From positions 1-64,000 of the forward strand of contig JBILCU010000001.1 of NCBI GenBank assembly GCA_044352985.1: a DNA stretch of 64,000 nt. Direction: 5' to 3'. The notes beneath the pieces were generated by a model, which saw only the letters and a list, made by a program, of their open reading frames with translations, had not been told where the DNA came from and did not search any database. Source of the DNA: JADJDM01 sp044352985 (lineage in GTDB: Bacteria > Bacteroidota > Bacteroidia > B-17B0 > Aurantibacillaceae). Of the stretch, positions 17,908 to 26,341 are shown in pieces (the stretch's first letter is position 1; every line of letters starts with the position of its first letter). A program made the position numbers and the translations under genes.

Positions 17908-18371
17908 TCTGTTACTTACATGAATGTTTATTTAAATTGTTGATAGTGGTTTTTAGTATACATCAACTTACAGTATTTTAATTATATTTTATAATTGAGA
18001 AAGATCAATTTTGAATCAATCATTTTTAAAAGTAGTATTGAAAACAACTGATACAAATAATTCATATTACCTACAAATGTGAGGATGATGCTTTAAGCTA
18101 CACTTTTTCAAACGATGCATAAATAAGTTTCAATATTCTGCAAGACATTAAATACAACTAACCACACATTAACACAGAAAGGTGTTTAAATAAAAATTAC
18201 AAAAAAACATTTAACCTAAGTAATAGGTATTCACATTTCGTTTTGACATAAATTATGATTAATCATAATAGTTTATTTAACATTCAAATAAAAACACAAT
18301 ACTATTTACAAGTAAAAATAAACTTACTTTTGTATGACATTTAAATTTGTATTGATTTTTAAAATTAAAAA
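17908..18371. other. Divergent intergenic region between desaturase and lnt
   Basis: 464 AT-rich bases with no open frame of note. The only element I can support is the lnt -7 box at 18325. No large repeat, RNA gene or terminator was seen. Confidence 0.5.
18325..18332 (+). promoter_or_regulatory. -7 promoter box of lnt
   Basis: TACTTTTG matches TAnnTTTG exactly, 39 bases upstream of the lnt GTG start. No convincing -33 TTG at 18-20 bases. Confidence 0.4.
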
Positions 18372-19988
18372 GTGAAACTCGCCTATTTACTTTATTTAAG
18401 TTTATTTTCAGGATTATTATTAGGCGTTTCTTGGTTTCCTGGATTTACATTTTTAATATTTTTTTCATTTGTACCTTTTCTTTTTGTTCTCAATAATCTG
18501 GAAGATAATGAGGGGAAAAAATTAAATCGTTTTAAAAAAATTTCAATTTTATTTTCAGGTTTTTTAGTTTGGAATCTAATTAGTACCTGGTGGGTTTTTA
18601 ATGCCAGCCCTACGGCAATTATTGCTTTTTTACTAAACTCATTATTGATGACGTTTACTTTGCTTTTTGCAAATAAACTCAGAAGAAAATTAAACTATAA
18701 TAATTCGGCATACTTTATCATTTTGCCCATTTGGTTGAGTTTTGAATATTTATATCAGCAAACCGATTTAAGTTGGTCGTGGCTTAACTTAGGAAACGTA
18801 TTGGCATTTCAGCCATCGTGGGCTCAATGGTATGAATTCACAGGTAATTCAGGAGGCACCGCATGGATTTTAGCACTGAATGTTATTGCATTCTTAATTT
18901 TAAAATTCAAAATCAATCATCAATCTTGGAATAAGAAATTAATTTATACAGGGACAATTACTTTATGCTTACCTCTTACAATTTCTTATTACTTAAAATT
19001 TACTTCTTTAGAACGATTATCGTCATTCAATTTAAAAGAGCAATCTTGCATTGTTGTTCAGCCCAACATAGACCCATACAACGAAAAGTTTGTGTTTGGC
19101 ATGAAACACCAATTAGAAAAATTTAAGAACTCTTTAAACAGTTTAAATTCAACTGTTATACAAAGTGCTGATTATATTGTTCTGCCAGAAACATTTTTAG
19201 CTCAGGAACTATGGGAGCATCAGCTGGATTCAAGTTTGGAAGTTGCTCAGCTAAAAAGTAATTTAATCAATAGTAAAACTAAAATTGTATGTGGGGCTAC
19301 AACAATAAAAGCCTATGAATTTGAAGCCACACCATCTGCTCGAAAATTCTCGGATGGCCCGGGATATTATGATTTTTTTAATTCAGCATTACAAATTGAT
19401 GCTTCTGGAAAAACACAGGTTTATCATAAATCAAAATTAGTTCCAGGTGTTGAAACAATGCCTTTTGCATGGCTTCTAAAACCATTGGAAAATTTTGCGC
19501 TTCAACTTGGTGGTACTTTTGGAAGTTTAGGGAAACAAAACGATCGAAGTAATTTCTTTGATAAAAATAATGCCATTAAAGTGGCGCCTGTAATTTGTTA
19601 CGAAAGTATTTTTTCTGAGTACGTAATCGACTATATTAAAAATGGCGCAAACTTTATAGCAATTATTACCAACGATGGATGGTGGGGTGATACACCTGGT
19701 TACAAGCAACATTTAGCATATGCAAAATTACGCGCTATTGAAACCCGTAAGCCCGTTATAAGAAGTGCAAATACTGGCGTTTCCTGTTTTATTAATACAA
19801 TTGGAGAAACTTCACAAGAAACAGAATACTGGAAAGAAGCTGCGATTTTCTGTAAAATACATCCCAATACCTATCAAACAGTTTTTGTTCAGTTTGGCGA
19901 CTTGATTTCAAAATCTTCTTTACTCATCACTTTATTTCTGATTGCATACCCTATCTTTATGAGAGTTAAAAAAGAAAGTAAGAAATAA
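18372..19988 (+). CDS. lnt: Apolipoprotein N-acyltransferase
   Basis: 538 residues. The N-terminal third is a membrane domain of about seven helices with the family block SWLNLGNVLAFQPSWAQW; the second half is a nitrilase-fold domain facing the periplasm. The catalytic triad is visible: Glu273 (VLPETFLAQE), Lys353 (VYHKSKLVPGVE) and Cys409 (APVICYESIF), matching E267/K335/C387 of E. coli Lnt. It adds the third acyl chain to lipoproteins in the inner membrane. The start is a GTG at 18372 (MKLAYLLYLSLFSG...), the first possible codon before the first helix. uvrA starts 49 bases after the stop, so the two may be co-transcribed. A last helix near the C-terminus (LLITLFLIAYPIFM) is typical. Confidence 0.92.
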   Translation: MKLAYLLYLSLFSGLLLGVSWFPGFTFLIFFSFVPFLFVLNNLEDNEGKKLNRFKKISILFSGFLVWNLISTWWVFNASPTAIIAFLLNSLLMTFTLLFANKLRRKLNYNNSAYFIILPIWLSFEYLYQQTDLSWSWLNLGNVLAFQPSWAQWYEFTGNSGGTAWILALNVIAFLILKFKINHQSWNKKLIYTGTITLCLPLTISYYLKFTSLERLSSFNLKEQSCIVVQPNIDPYNEKFVFGMKHQLEKFKNSLNSLNSTVIQSADYIVLPETFLAQELWEHQLDSSLEVAQLKSNLINSKTKIVCGATTIKAYEFEATPSARKFSDGPGYYDFFNSALQIDASGKTQVYHKSKLVPGVETMPFAWLLKPLENFALQLGGTFGSLGKQNDRSNFFDKNNAIKVAPVICYESIFSEYVIDYIKNGANFIAIITNDGWWGDTPGYKQHLAYAKLRAIETRKPVIRSANTGVSCFINTIGETSQETEYWKEAAIFCKIHPNTYQTVFVQFGDLISKSSLLITLFLIAYPIFMRVKKESKK

Positions 19989-20037
19989 TGTTATATAAAT
20001 TATTACTCTTACTTCAGCTTAATAAATTAAAAATTTA

Positions 20038-22866
20038 ATGGAAGAAGAAAACATTGAGATTACAGGAGCAAGGGCTCATAATCTTAAAAACATAGATCTT
20101 ACTATACCACGAAATAAATTGGTTGTTATAACCGGCTTAAGTGGTAGCGGAAAATCTTCACTTGCATTTGATACTATTTACGCAGAAGGTCAGCGAAGGT
20201 ATATTGAAAGTTTTTCTTCCTATGCACGTCAGTTTTTAGGAAGCATGGAGCGCCCTGATGTAGATAAGATTTCCGGATTATCGCCGGTAATTTCTATCGA
20301 ACAAAAAACAGTAAATAAAAATCCGCGTTCCACAGTTGGCACTATTACCGAGATTTATGATTTTTTACGTTTGCTTTATGCTCGTGCTGGCGATGCATAC
20401 TCGTATGTGAGCGGCGAAAAAATGGTAAAGTATTCTGATGATCAGATTTTGGATTTAATACTAACTCAGTTTGATGGTAAAAAAATTAATGTATTGAGTC
20501 CGGTAGTGAAAGGTAGAAAAGGTCATTACCGCGAATTGTTTGAGCAAATCAGAAAACAAGGATTTTCAAAAGTGCGCATTGATGGTGAGATTAAAGACAT
20601 TGTTCCAAAAATGCAAACCGATCGTTACAAAGTACACGATATTGAAGTAGTAATTGATCGCATTGAAATAAACGAAAGCAGCAAACAACGATTGTCTAAA
20701 TCGGTTCAAACCGCAATGAAACAAGGTAAAGGAACCATTATGATTTTGGAACACGATGAAAATAAAAAATCAAAAAATACACCTCGCTTTTTCAGTAGGA
20801 ATTTAATGTGCCCTGTTTCCGGAATTTCGTACGATGAACCCGCACCCAATTTATTTTCGTTTAACTCGCCCTATGGCGCTTGTTCTAAATGCAATGGCTT
20901 AGGTGTAGTTTCTGAAATTGCCATAAATAAAATTGTTCCTAATCCGAAACTGAGTATTAAAAAAGGTGCTATTGCTCCAATGGGCGAATACAAAAACTCC
21001 TGGATCTATAAACAGATTGAAGTTATTGGACAACAATTCGATTTTACTCTGGATACACCATTTGAAGAGTTAGATGAGCAAGCTGTGAATATGATTTTAT
21101 ATGGTAGTGACGAATCATTTAAGTTTAAATCCGATAGCAATCAGGAAGGATATCAATTTAGGTTCGAAGGAATTGCCAATTTTATCACCAAGCAGGCAGA
21201 GGAAAATCCATCACCAGCCATGCAACGCTGGGCACAAGGTTTTACCAATAAAATCAATTGTGAATCGTGTAATGGAACTCGCTTGAAAAAAGAAGCACTA
21301 TATTTTAAAATCGACAATAAAAACATTGCAGAGTTATCTCAATTCGATATTTCTGCATTGCATTCTTGGTTCAAGGACATTGAAAAACGATTGAGTAAAA
21401 GTCAGAATACCATTGCAAAAGAAATTTTAAAAGAAATACGATCACGTATTGGTTTTTTGTTGGATGTAGGTTTGGATTATGTTTCACTTAATTTAAGTTC
21501 AAAATCATTATCCGGTGGCGAAGCACAACGTATTCGACTGGCAACGCAAATTGGTTCGCAATTGGTTGGTGTCTTGTACATTCTTGATGAGCCAAGCATT
21601 GGCTTGCATCAGCGCGACAACATGCGATTGATTAAGGCTTTGAAAGATTTAAGAGATGCCGGAAATTCTGTTATTGTTGTAGAGCACGATAAAGACATGA
21701 TTGTGGAATCGGATTATGTTATTGATATTGGCCCTGGTGCTGGCATACACGGAGGGAAAGTAGTTGCTGCAGATGTGCCTTCCAAATTATTACGTTTCCC
21801 TACATTAACTTCCGAATACATAACTGGCAAAAGATTAATTGCCATTCCTGAAAAAAGAAGAAAAGGAAATGGAAAAAAATTGGCATTAAAAGGTGCGTCA
21901 GGAAATAATCTTAAAAACATAAGCGTCGAATTCCCATTAGGAAAACTAATTTGTGTAACCGGTGTTTCAGGTTCGGGAAAATCAACTCTTATCAACGAAA
22001 CATTATATCCGATATTAAGTAACTATTTTTATCGTTCTGAAAAAAAGCCACTCGCTCATAAAGAATTAAAAGGCATAGAACACATTGATAAAGTAATTGA
22101 CATTGATCAATCGCCTATTGGCAGAACACCAAGAAGTAACCCGGCAACTTACACCAATGTGTTTTCTGATATTCGAAATTTATTTGCTGCTTTGCCCGAA
22201 GCAAATATTCGCGGTTACAAGCCAGGGCGTTTTTCTTTTAATGTAAAAGGCGGAAGATGCGAAACCTGCATGGGTGCGGGTGTTAAAACCATTGAGATGA
22301 ATTTTTTACCTGATGTTTATGTACAGTGCGATGTCTGTATCGGCAAACGCTATAACCGCGAAACACTAGAAGTAAGATACAAAGGCAAATCCATAAGTGA
22401 TGTGTTAAACATGACTATTGACATGGCATGCGAATTCTTTGAAAACATTCCTTCCATATATCGTCAGATAAAAACCTTACAAGATGTTGGCTTGGGTTAT
22501 ATTACGCTTGGGCAACAAGCCACAACACTTTCGGGTGGCGAAGCTCAACGCGTAAAACTGGCAACCGAATTAAGCAAACGCGATACTGGAAATACTTTTT
22601 ATATTTTAGATGAACCAACAACCGGTTTGCATTTTGAAGACATTCGTATCTTATTAGAAGTGTTGAACAGATTGGTTGATAACGGTAATACCGTTTTGGT
22701 GATTGAGCACAATATGGATATGATAAAAGTTGCCGATTATATTATAGATATTGGTCCGGAAGGCGGCGCAAAAGGCGGAGAAGTGCTATTTCAGGGAACT
22801 CCTGAGCAATTGATAAAAAATAAAAAAAGTTATACTGGAGAATTTTTGAAGAAGGAGATGAATTAA
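20038..22866 (+). CDS. uvrA: Excinuclease ABC subunit A
   Basis: 942 residues, standard UvrA length: the damage-sensing ATPase of nucleotide excision repair. It has two ABC modules, each with Walker A (GLSGSGKSSLAFDT near 33-46 and TGVSGSGKSTLIN in the second half) and signature (SLSGGEAQRIRLA, TLSGGEAQRVKLA). Zinc-binding CXXC pairs appear at CSKCNGLG/CESCNGTR in the first half and CETCMGAG/CDVCIGKRY in the second, so the cysteine ladders look complete. The stop overlaps the convergent aquaporin gene's stop by four bases (22863-22866). Confidence 0.97.
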   Translation: MEEENIEITGARAHNLKNIDLTIPRNKLVVITGLSGSGKSSLAFDTIYAEGQRRYIESFSSYARQFLGSMERPDVDKISGLSPVISIEQKTVNKNPRSTVGTITEIYDFLRLLYARAGDAYSYVSGEKMVKYSDDQILDLILTQFDGKKINVLSPVVKGRKGHYRELFEQIRKQGFSKVRIDGEIKDIVPKMQTDRYKVHDIEVVIDRIEINESSKQRLSKSVQTAMKQGKGTIMILEHDENKKSKNTPRFFSRNLMCPVSGISYDEPAPNLFSFNSPYGACSKCNGLGVVSEIAINKIVPNPKLSIKKGAIAPMGEYKNSWIYKQIEVIGQQFDFTLDTPFEELDEQAVNMILYGSDESFKFKSDSNQEGYQFRFEGIANFITKQAEENPSPAMQRWAQGFTNKINCESCNGTRLKKEALYFKIDNKNIAELSQFDISALHSWFKDIEKRLSKSQNTIAKEILKEIRSRIGFLLDVGLDYVSLNLSSKSLSGGEAQRIRLATQIGSQLVGVLYILDEPSIGLHQRDNMRLIKALKDLRDAGNSVIVVEHDKDMIVESDYVIDIGPGAGIHGGKVVAADVPSKLLRFPTLTSEYITGKRLIAIPEKRRKGNGKKLALKGASGNNLKNISVEFPLGKLICVTGVSGSGKSTLINETLYPILSNYFYRSEKKPLAHKELKGIEHIDKVIDIDQSPIGRTPRSNPATYTNVFSDIRNLFAALPEANIRGYKPGRFSFNVKGGRCETCMGAGVKTIEMNFLPDVYVQCDVCIGKRYNRETLEVRYKGKSISDVLNMTIDMACEFFENIPSIYRQIKTLQDVGLGYITLGQQATTLSGGEAQRVKLATELSKRDTGNTFYILDEPTTGLHFEDIRILLEVLNRLVDNGNTVLVIEHNMDMIKVADYIIDIGPEGGAKGGEVLFQGTPEQLIKNKKSYTGEFLKKEMN

Positions 22867-23510
22867 TTTTTTTCTTGCTTCATAACTTTCCAAATTAAAA
22901 CTGCAAAAAATGCACCTAAAAAAGGTGCTGTTAAATAAATCCAGATAAACTCCAAATGCCCTGAAACTACAGCTGGACTCAGTGAACGGAAAGGATTCAT
23001 GGATGCTCCACAAATTGGCCCTGCAAACATTGCCTCTAGTAAAACAACCGAACCAATAGCCATACCTGCAAATAAACCTTGCTCTTTGCTTCCTTTAGCC
23101 ACATGCAATATGGTAAACATAAGTAAAAAAGCAAGTATGAATTCGAGCACAAAAGATTGCATGGAATTCCCTGAAGGCAGCGTTGATCCTAAAAACAAAT
23201 TGTTTGGGAATAACAAGTGTAAGGTGAAGCTTGCTGTAAATGCACCGGTTAATTGACTAATTAAATAGGGAAAAATTTCTTTACCAGGAAAAGATTTTGC
23301 CAACCAGAACGAAATTGTAACTGCAGGATTAAAATGTGCTCCCGAAATTTCCCCTAAAGTATAAATCATGGCTGCAACTATTAATCCTGAAACAGCCGCA
23401 ATTCCTGAGTGAGTAATTACTCCACCTGTTTCTCCGTTTACAATAATGGCACCTGTTCCACAAAAAATAATGGCAAATGTTCCTATGCCTTCTGCTAAGT
23501 ATTTTTTCAT
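22863..23510 (-). CDS. Aquaporin/aquaglyceroporin family channel in an arsenic operon
   Basis: 215 residues, six membrane helices, MIP family. The first pore loop has the canonical GAHFNPAV box (NPA 61-63). The second reads GASMNPFRS (NPF 172-174), with Ala replaced by Phe and the selectivity-filter Arg175 kept. It is the third gene of arsR-arsC-channel, three bases after arsC. In Sinorhizobium meliloti a MIP channel (AqpS) in an ars operon lets arsenite leave down its gradient in place of an ArsB/Acr3 pump. The same arrangement here suggests the same job; that is inference, and water or glycerol passage is not excluded. No arsB or acr3 gene is in the window. Confidence 0.85.
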   Translation of the reverse strand: MKKYLAEGIGTFAIIFCGTGAIIVNGETGGVITHSGIAAVSGLIVAAMIYTLGEISGAHFNPAVTISFWLAKSFPGKEIFPYLISQLTGAFTASFTLHLLFPNNLFLGSTLPSGNSMQSFVLEFILAFLLMFTILHVAKGSKEQGLFAGMAIGSVVLLEAMFAGPICGASMNPFRSLSPAVVSGHLEFIWIYLTAPFLGAFFAVLIWKVMKQEKN

Positions 23511-23513
23511 TAA

Positions 23514-24155
23514 TTAATATTTATTGAATTCAAATTGTTTTATTTTCAATAATGAAAAAACAAAAAATGTTTCCAAAGCAATTTGCTTACAGCGCTCATC
23601 ATACATTTGATCTTGTAACGATGTATTATCAAAATTTTTTGGATCGTGATAGGTTGTTGCCACGCGCAATTCTACTCCTGAAATAAAGGGGCAATTTTCC
23701 TCTGCATCACTACACGTCATAATTGCAGCAAATTCTTTTTGAGGGTTTTTTTTATCTGAAAATAACTTTGAAAAACATAAACTAGGAGAAAATTGGTTAG
23801 CATAACTCACTTCGTATTCCGGATTTTTATCATCAGTTATTGTTTTGATTATAAAACCCAATCTTTTTAAAGCATTAATTGCATTTATGTTAAATGCTGT
23901 AATTTCAGTTCCACCTGAATACGTGCTAACATTATTGATATTGTAATAATCCGCTGCAACTTTTGCCCATATTTGACCCAAATGACTTCTTCTAGAATTA
24001 TGGGTGCAAACGTACATAAGATGAATTGGTTTTTTATGGGAAATTTTTTCAGCTATATAGCGACTTATGTTTTGTAATAATTTTTTTCTGCTATCTGGTA
24101 TAGTTTCAAACTCTTTTTCCAGATTTTGAATGAAGTGTAGAATTTTCGGATACAT
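23514..24155 (-). CDS. arsC: Arsenate reductase, low-molecular-weight phosphatase fold, thioredoxin-coupled type
   Basis: 213 residues. After an N-terminal extension of about 40 residues, the phosphatase P-loop reads VCTHNSRRS (CX5R, Cys50 to Arg56). The redox segment MTCSDAEENCPF carries Cys148 and Cys155 seven apart, as Cys82 and Cys89 do in pI258 ArsC, and the general-acid loop is TTYHDPKNF (Asp171-Pro). The three cysteines are the signature of thioredoxin-dependent arsenate reductases and distinguish it from plain tyrosine phosphatases. It reduces As(V) to As(III) in the cytoplasm. Its ATG follows the arsR stop with no gap, and the channel gene starts three bases after its own stop, so translation is probably coupled. 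Confidence 0.9.
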   Translation of the reverse strand: MYPKILHFIQNLEKEFETIPDSRKKLLQNISRYIAEKISHKKPIHLMYVCTHNSRRSHLGQIWAKVAADYYNINNVSTYSGGTEITAFNINAINALKRLGFIIKTITDDKNPEYEVSYANQFSPSLCFSKLFSDKKNPQKEFAAIMTCSDAEENCPFISGVELRVATTYHDPKNFDNTSLQDQMYDERCKQIALETFFVFSLLKIKQFEFNKY

Positions 24156-24488
24156 TTAATTACAACAATTTATAGGATTGGGTTTTACATTAAAAAATAG
24201 TTCGAAACAGCTTTTTACCTCCTGCCATTTATTTTCATCAATACAATAACAAACTGATTTACCATCTATTTCGCCTTTTATTAAGCCAATTTCTTTCAGT
24301 TCTTTCAAATGTTGAGAAACAGTACTTTGCGATAGAGGTAGTTCATCAACAATATCTCCGCAAATACAAGAATTTTTATTTAATAATAATCTTAAAATGG
24401 CAATTCGGGCAGGATGAGCAATTGCCTTTGCAAATTCAGCAATTCTATTGTCTTGAAGCGTAAATTCTTCTTTTTTAGTTGTTCCCAT
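24156..24488 (-). CDS. arsR: ArsR-family arsenic-responsive repressor
   Basis: 110 residues with a winged helix-turn-helix (recognition helix region LPLSQSTVSQHLKELKEIGL). A CXC pair sits just before it in NSCICGDIV (Cys41, Cys43), matching Cys32 and Cys34 of the As(III) site in E. coli ArsR (ELCVCDLC); the third ligand is not conserved. A CC pair ends the protein (NCCN). It should repress its own operon until arsenite binds. First gene of arsR-arsC-channel, all read leftwards, with a 20-base palindrome 19 bases upstream of its start as likely operator. Confidence 0.9.
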   Translation of the reverse strand: MGTTKKEEFTLQDNRIAEFAKAIAHPARIAILRLLLNKNSCICGDIVDELPLSQSTVSQHLKELKEIGLIKGEIDGKSVCYCIDENKWQEVKSCFELFFNVKPNPINCCN

Positions 24489-24506
24489 ACATTATAAAGG
24501 AATTTT

Positions 24507-24526
24507 TAATCGCAATATTACGATTA
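24507..24526. promoter_or_regulatory. Candidate ArsR operator palindrome
   Basis: TAATCGCAATATTACGATTA is a 20-base inverted repeat with nine of ten pairs matching (only the C24513/A24520 pair fails). It lies 19-38 bases upstream of the arsR ATG, where a repressor would block transcription. ArsR/SmtB operators are AT-rich inverted repeats of this kind. No exact TAnnTTTG box was found for this operon. Confidence 0.6.
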
Positions 24527-24571
24527 TAAATAATGTATTAAATTAAATTTTTATTATTTTTTAAGTTGGGC

Positions 24572-24600
24572 AAAAAAAAAGCCCCAAAAAATGGGGCTTT
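24572..24600 (-). terminator. Rho-independent terminator of the RRM gene
   Basis: Stem AAAGCCCC/GGGGCTTT (24578-24585 with 24593-24600). On the minus strand it is followed by a run of nine T, placing it 22 bases after the RRM gene stop. Confidence 0.9.
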
Positions 24601-24622
24601 AATAGCGAGATTCCAATATCAA

Positions 24623-24895
24623 TTATTCGTAAGAATTATTTCTTGGTCTTTCCTCTCTTGGACGAGCTTCATTAACAATCATCTTTCTTTCTTTGAAGTC
24701 AGTTTGATTTAATGATTCGATTGCTTTTGATCCTGAAGAACCATCAGCCATTTCAACAAATGCAAATCCTTTAGATTTACCTGTGAATTTGTCTGTCATG
24801 ATTTTTACAGATTTAACTTCTCCAAATGAACTAAATAATTTGTTTAGTTCATTTTCACTTGCTTTGTAGCTAAGATTTCCTACGTAAATTGTCAT
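24623..24895 (-). CDS. Single-RRM RNA-binding protein
   Basis: 90 residues forming one RNA recognition motif: RNP2 is IYVGNL (3-8) and RNP1 is KGFAFVEM (42-49), with the aromatic residues of both intact. A short basic/acidic tail (EARPREERPRNNSYE) follows. It resembles the cyanobacterial Rbp-type and Bacteroidota small RRM proteins, some of which are cold-induced or act as global RNA-binding proteins; the RNA targets here are unknown. It is its own unit, with a near-consensus promoter at 24918-24947 and a strong terminator at 24572-24600. Confidence 0.93.
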   Translation of the reverse strand: MTIYVGNLSYKASENELNKLFSSFGEVKSVKIMTDKFTGKSKGFAFVEMADGSSGSKAIESLNQTDFKERKMIVNEARPREERPRNNSYE

Positions 24896-24917
24896 TGTGA
24901 AAAAAATTTATAATGAG

Positions 24918-24947
24918 CAAAGATAAACTATTTATTGATATTACAAA
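24918..24947 (-). promoter_or_regulatory. Promoter of the RRM gene (-33 and -7 boxes)
   Basis: Minus strand: TTTG (24944-24947), 18-base spacer, TATCTTTG (24918-24925). Both match the Bacteroidota TTTG/TAnnTTTG consensus. The -7 box lies 23 bases upstream of the ATG at 24895. It is the best complete promoter seen in the window. Confidence 0.7.
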
Positions 24948-24961
24948 GAAATTATAAAAAA

Positions 24962-25540
24962 TTATATGGAAGAGCTTTCACCCCACCTAAATGAATCTTG
25001 TGTTAAACCACACAAATCTATCACTCTGTTTGTTACAGTTTTAGCTAATTCTTCCATATCATTTGGTCTACTGTAAAAGCTTGGAGAGGCTGGGCAAATA
25101 ACTGCCCCTGCTTCTGTAATTGTTTTCATATTATTAATATGAATAATATTTAAAGGAGATTCTCTGGTAACTAAAATTAATTTTCTTCTTTCTTTTAACA
25201 TTACATCTGCCGAACGTGTAATCAAATCATCACTTATTCCATGTGCAATTCTTGCTAAGGTTCCCATGCTACATGGGCAAACAATCATTACATTAAATTT
25301 TGATGAGCCGGATGCAAAAGGAGCAAAAAAATTGTTTTTTTCGTAAAAAGTAAAGGGATAATTATTATAGAGTTCATTGTTCAGCTCATATTTCCAAACA
25401 TCCTTTGCATTATTGCTCATTACAATTCCTACTTCTTCTATCTGATCTTTTAATTTTACTAAACTATCTAGTAATACTTTGGTATATATTGACCCGCTTG
25501 CCCCAGTAATGGCGACAACAATTTTTAATTTATTATTCAT
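24962..25540 (-). CDS. ubiX: UbiX-family flavin prenyltransferase
   Basis: 192 residues, normal UbiX length. It starts KIVVAITGASGSIYTKVLLDSL (flavin-binding Rossmann-like fold) and contains CPCSMGTLARIAHGISDDLITRSADVMLKERRKLILVTRESPLN, the FMN and dimethylallyl-phosphate binding region, then AGAVICPASPSFYSRP. UbiX makes prenylated FMN, the cofactor of UbiD decarboxylases. No ubiD is in the window. The ATG at 25540 overlaps the end of the upstream beta-barrel gene by eight bases, so the two are translated from one message. Confidence 0.93.
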   Translation of the reverse strand: MNNKLKIVVAITGASGSIYTKVLLDSLVKLKDQIEEVGIVMSNNAKDVWKYELNNELYNNYPFTFYEKNNFFAPFASGSSKFNVMIVCPCSMGTLARIAHGISDDLITRSADVMLKERRKLILVTRESPLNIIHINNMKTITEAGAVICPASPSFYSRPNDMEELAKTVTNRVIDLCGLTQDSFRWGESSSI

Positions 25541-26180
25541 TTCCGGAAGAATTAGGCGTTATACTATAATTTAAACTTAATGAAACACAATTATTATATA
25601 AACCTCTATTAAATGTTCGTTGCCATAAATTTCCCAAATAAACATTTCTATTGTATTCTCTAATTGGAAGTAATGAATAATTGTACCTGATATTTATAAA
25701 AAGATGGTCGTTAAGTTTGTATCCTGCTCCCATATTATAACAGAAGTCGATTTTTTTTAAATTACCTTTATACGCTCCCACCATTCCATTTTCTTCATAA
25801 CTCGAGAATAAGTAGGCAGCACTAACTCCTAATTCAAAGCGGTATTTAGCTTTATGATTATAAATGTATAACCAAGGCACTTCAACATAATTTAAACGTA
25901 AGATATAATAATTCGAGTTTTGAATGGTAGCGTTACTTCTGCTTCCTTTTTGAATATAAGTTAAACCCAGAACATACTCTGATTTTTCTCCTGTTTTGCG
26001 ATTTACATATACACCAGCATTACTTCCTAATTTATTGTAGCCTCCATATGTATCTCCATCAACCTGAGTTCCGGATAAACCACCTGATAATATCAATCGA
26101 AACCTTTCCTCTACTTGCGAATAGCTATTACTGACTTTAATTGTAAATAAAATCAAAATCAGTATCAGTTTTTTTATCAT
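25533..26180 (-). CDS. PorT-like outer-membrane beta-barrel protein
   Basis: 215 residues with a signal peptide (MIKKLILILILFTIKVSNSYSQ). The mature chain has eight or so amphipathic strands (RFRLILSGGLSGTQVDGD, AGVYVNRKTGEKSEYVLGLTYIQKGS, YILRLNYVEVPWLYIY, YRFELGVSAAYLF, CYNMGAGYKL, LFINIRYNYSLLPIRE, CVSLSLNYSI). The LNYVEVPW element is typical of the OMP_b-brl_2/PorT-like family. I do not claim it is PorT itself, which is needed for T9SS. First gene of a two-gene unit with ubiX (eight-base overlap). Confidence 0.78.
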   Translation of the reverse strand: MIKKLILILILFTIKVSNSYSQVEERFRLILSGGLSGTQVDGDTYGGYNKLGSNAGVYVNRKTGEKSEYVLGLTYIQKGSRSNATIQNSNYYILRLNYVEVPWLYIYNHKAKYRFELGVSAAYLFSSYEENGMVGAYKGNLKKIDFCYNMGAGYKLNDHLFINIRYNYSLLPIREYNRNVYLGNLWQRTFNRGLYNNCVSLSLNYSITPNSSGNE

Positions 26181-26217
26181 ACGGTTATTATGCTAATGAA
26201 AGAAAATTTATACAAAA

Positions 26218-26225
26218 CAAAAATA
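26218..26225 (-). promoter_or_regulatory. -7 promoter box for the beta-barrel/ubiX unit
   Basis: Minus-strand TATTTTTG matches TAnnTTTG, 37 bases upstream of the ATG at 26180. No -33 element at the expected distance. Confidence 0.35.
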
Positions 26226-26341
26226 CATTACTTGTCCGTATTAATTTAATTAAAATCAAGTTCAGTCAAAAATAAGTCTCCTTTTTAAAATTACATTAAA
26301 CAGGATTAGCTTCTATTTTTTCGTGAGTTTAATTAATCTAA

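Noticed and set aside
25533..26180. Calling the beta-barrel protein PorT of the T9SS
   Set aside because: It is in the same broad barrel family, but no PorT-specific feature could be confirmed by eye.
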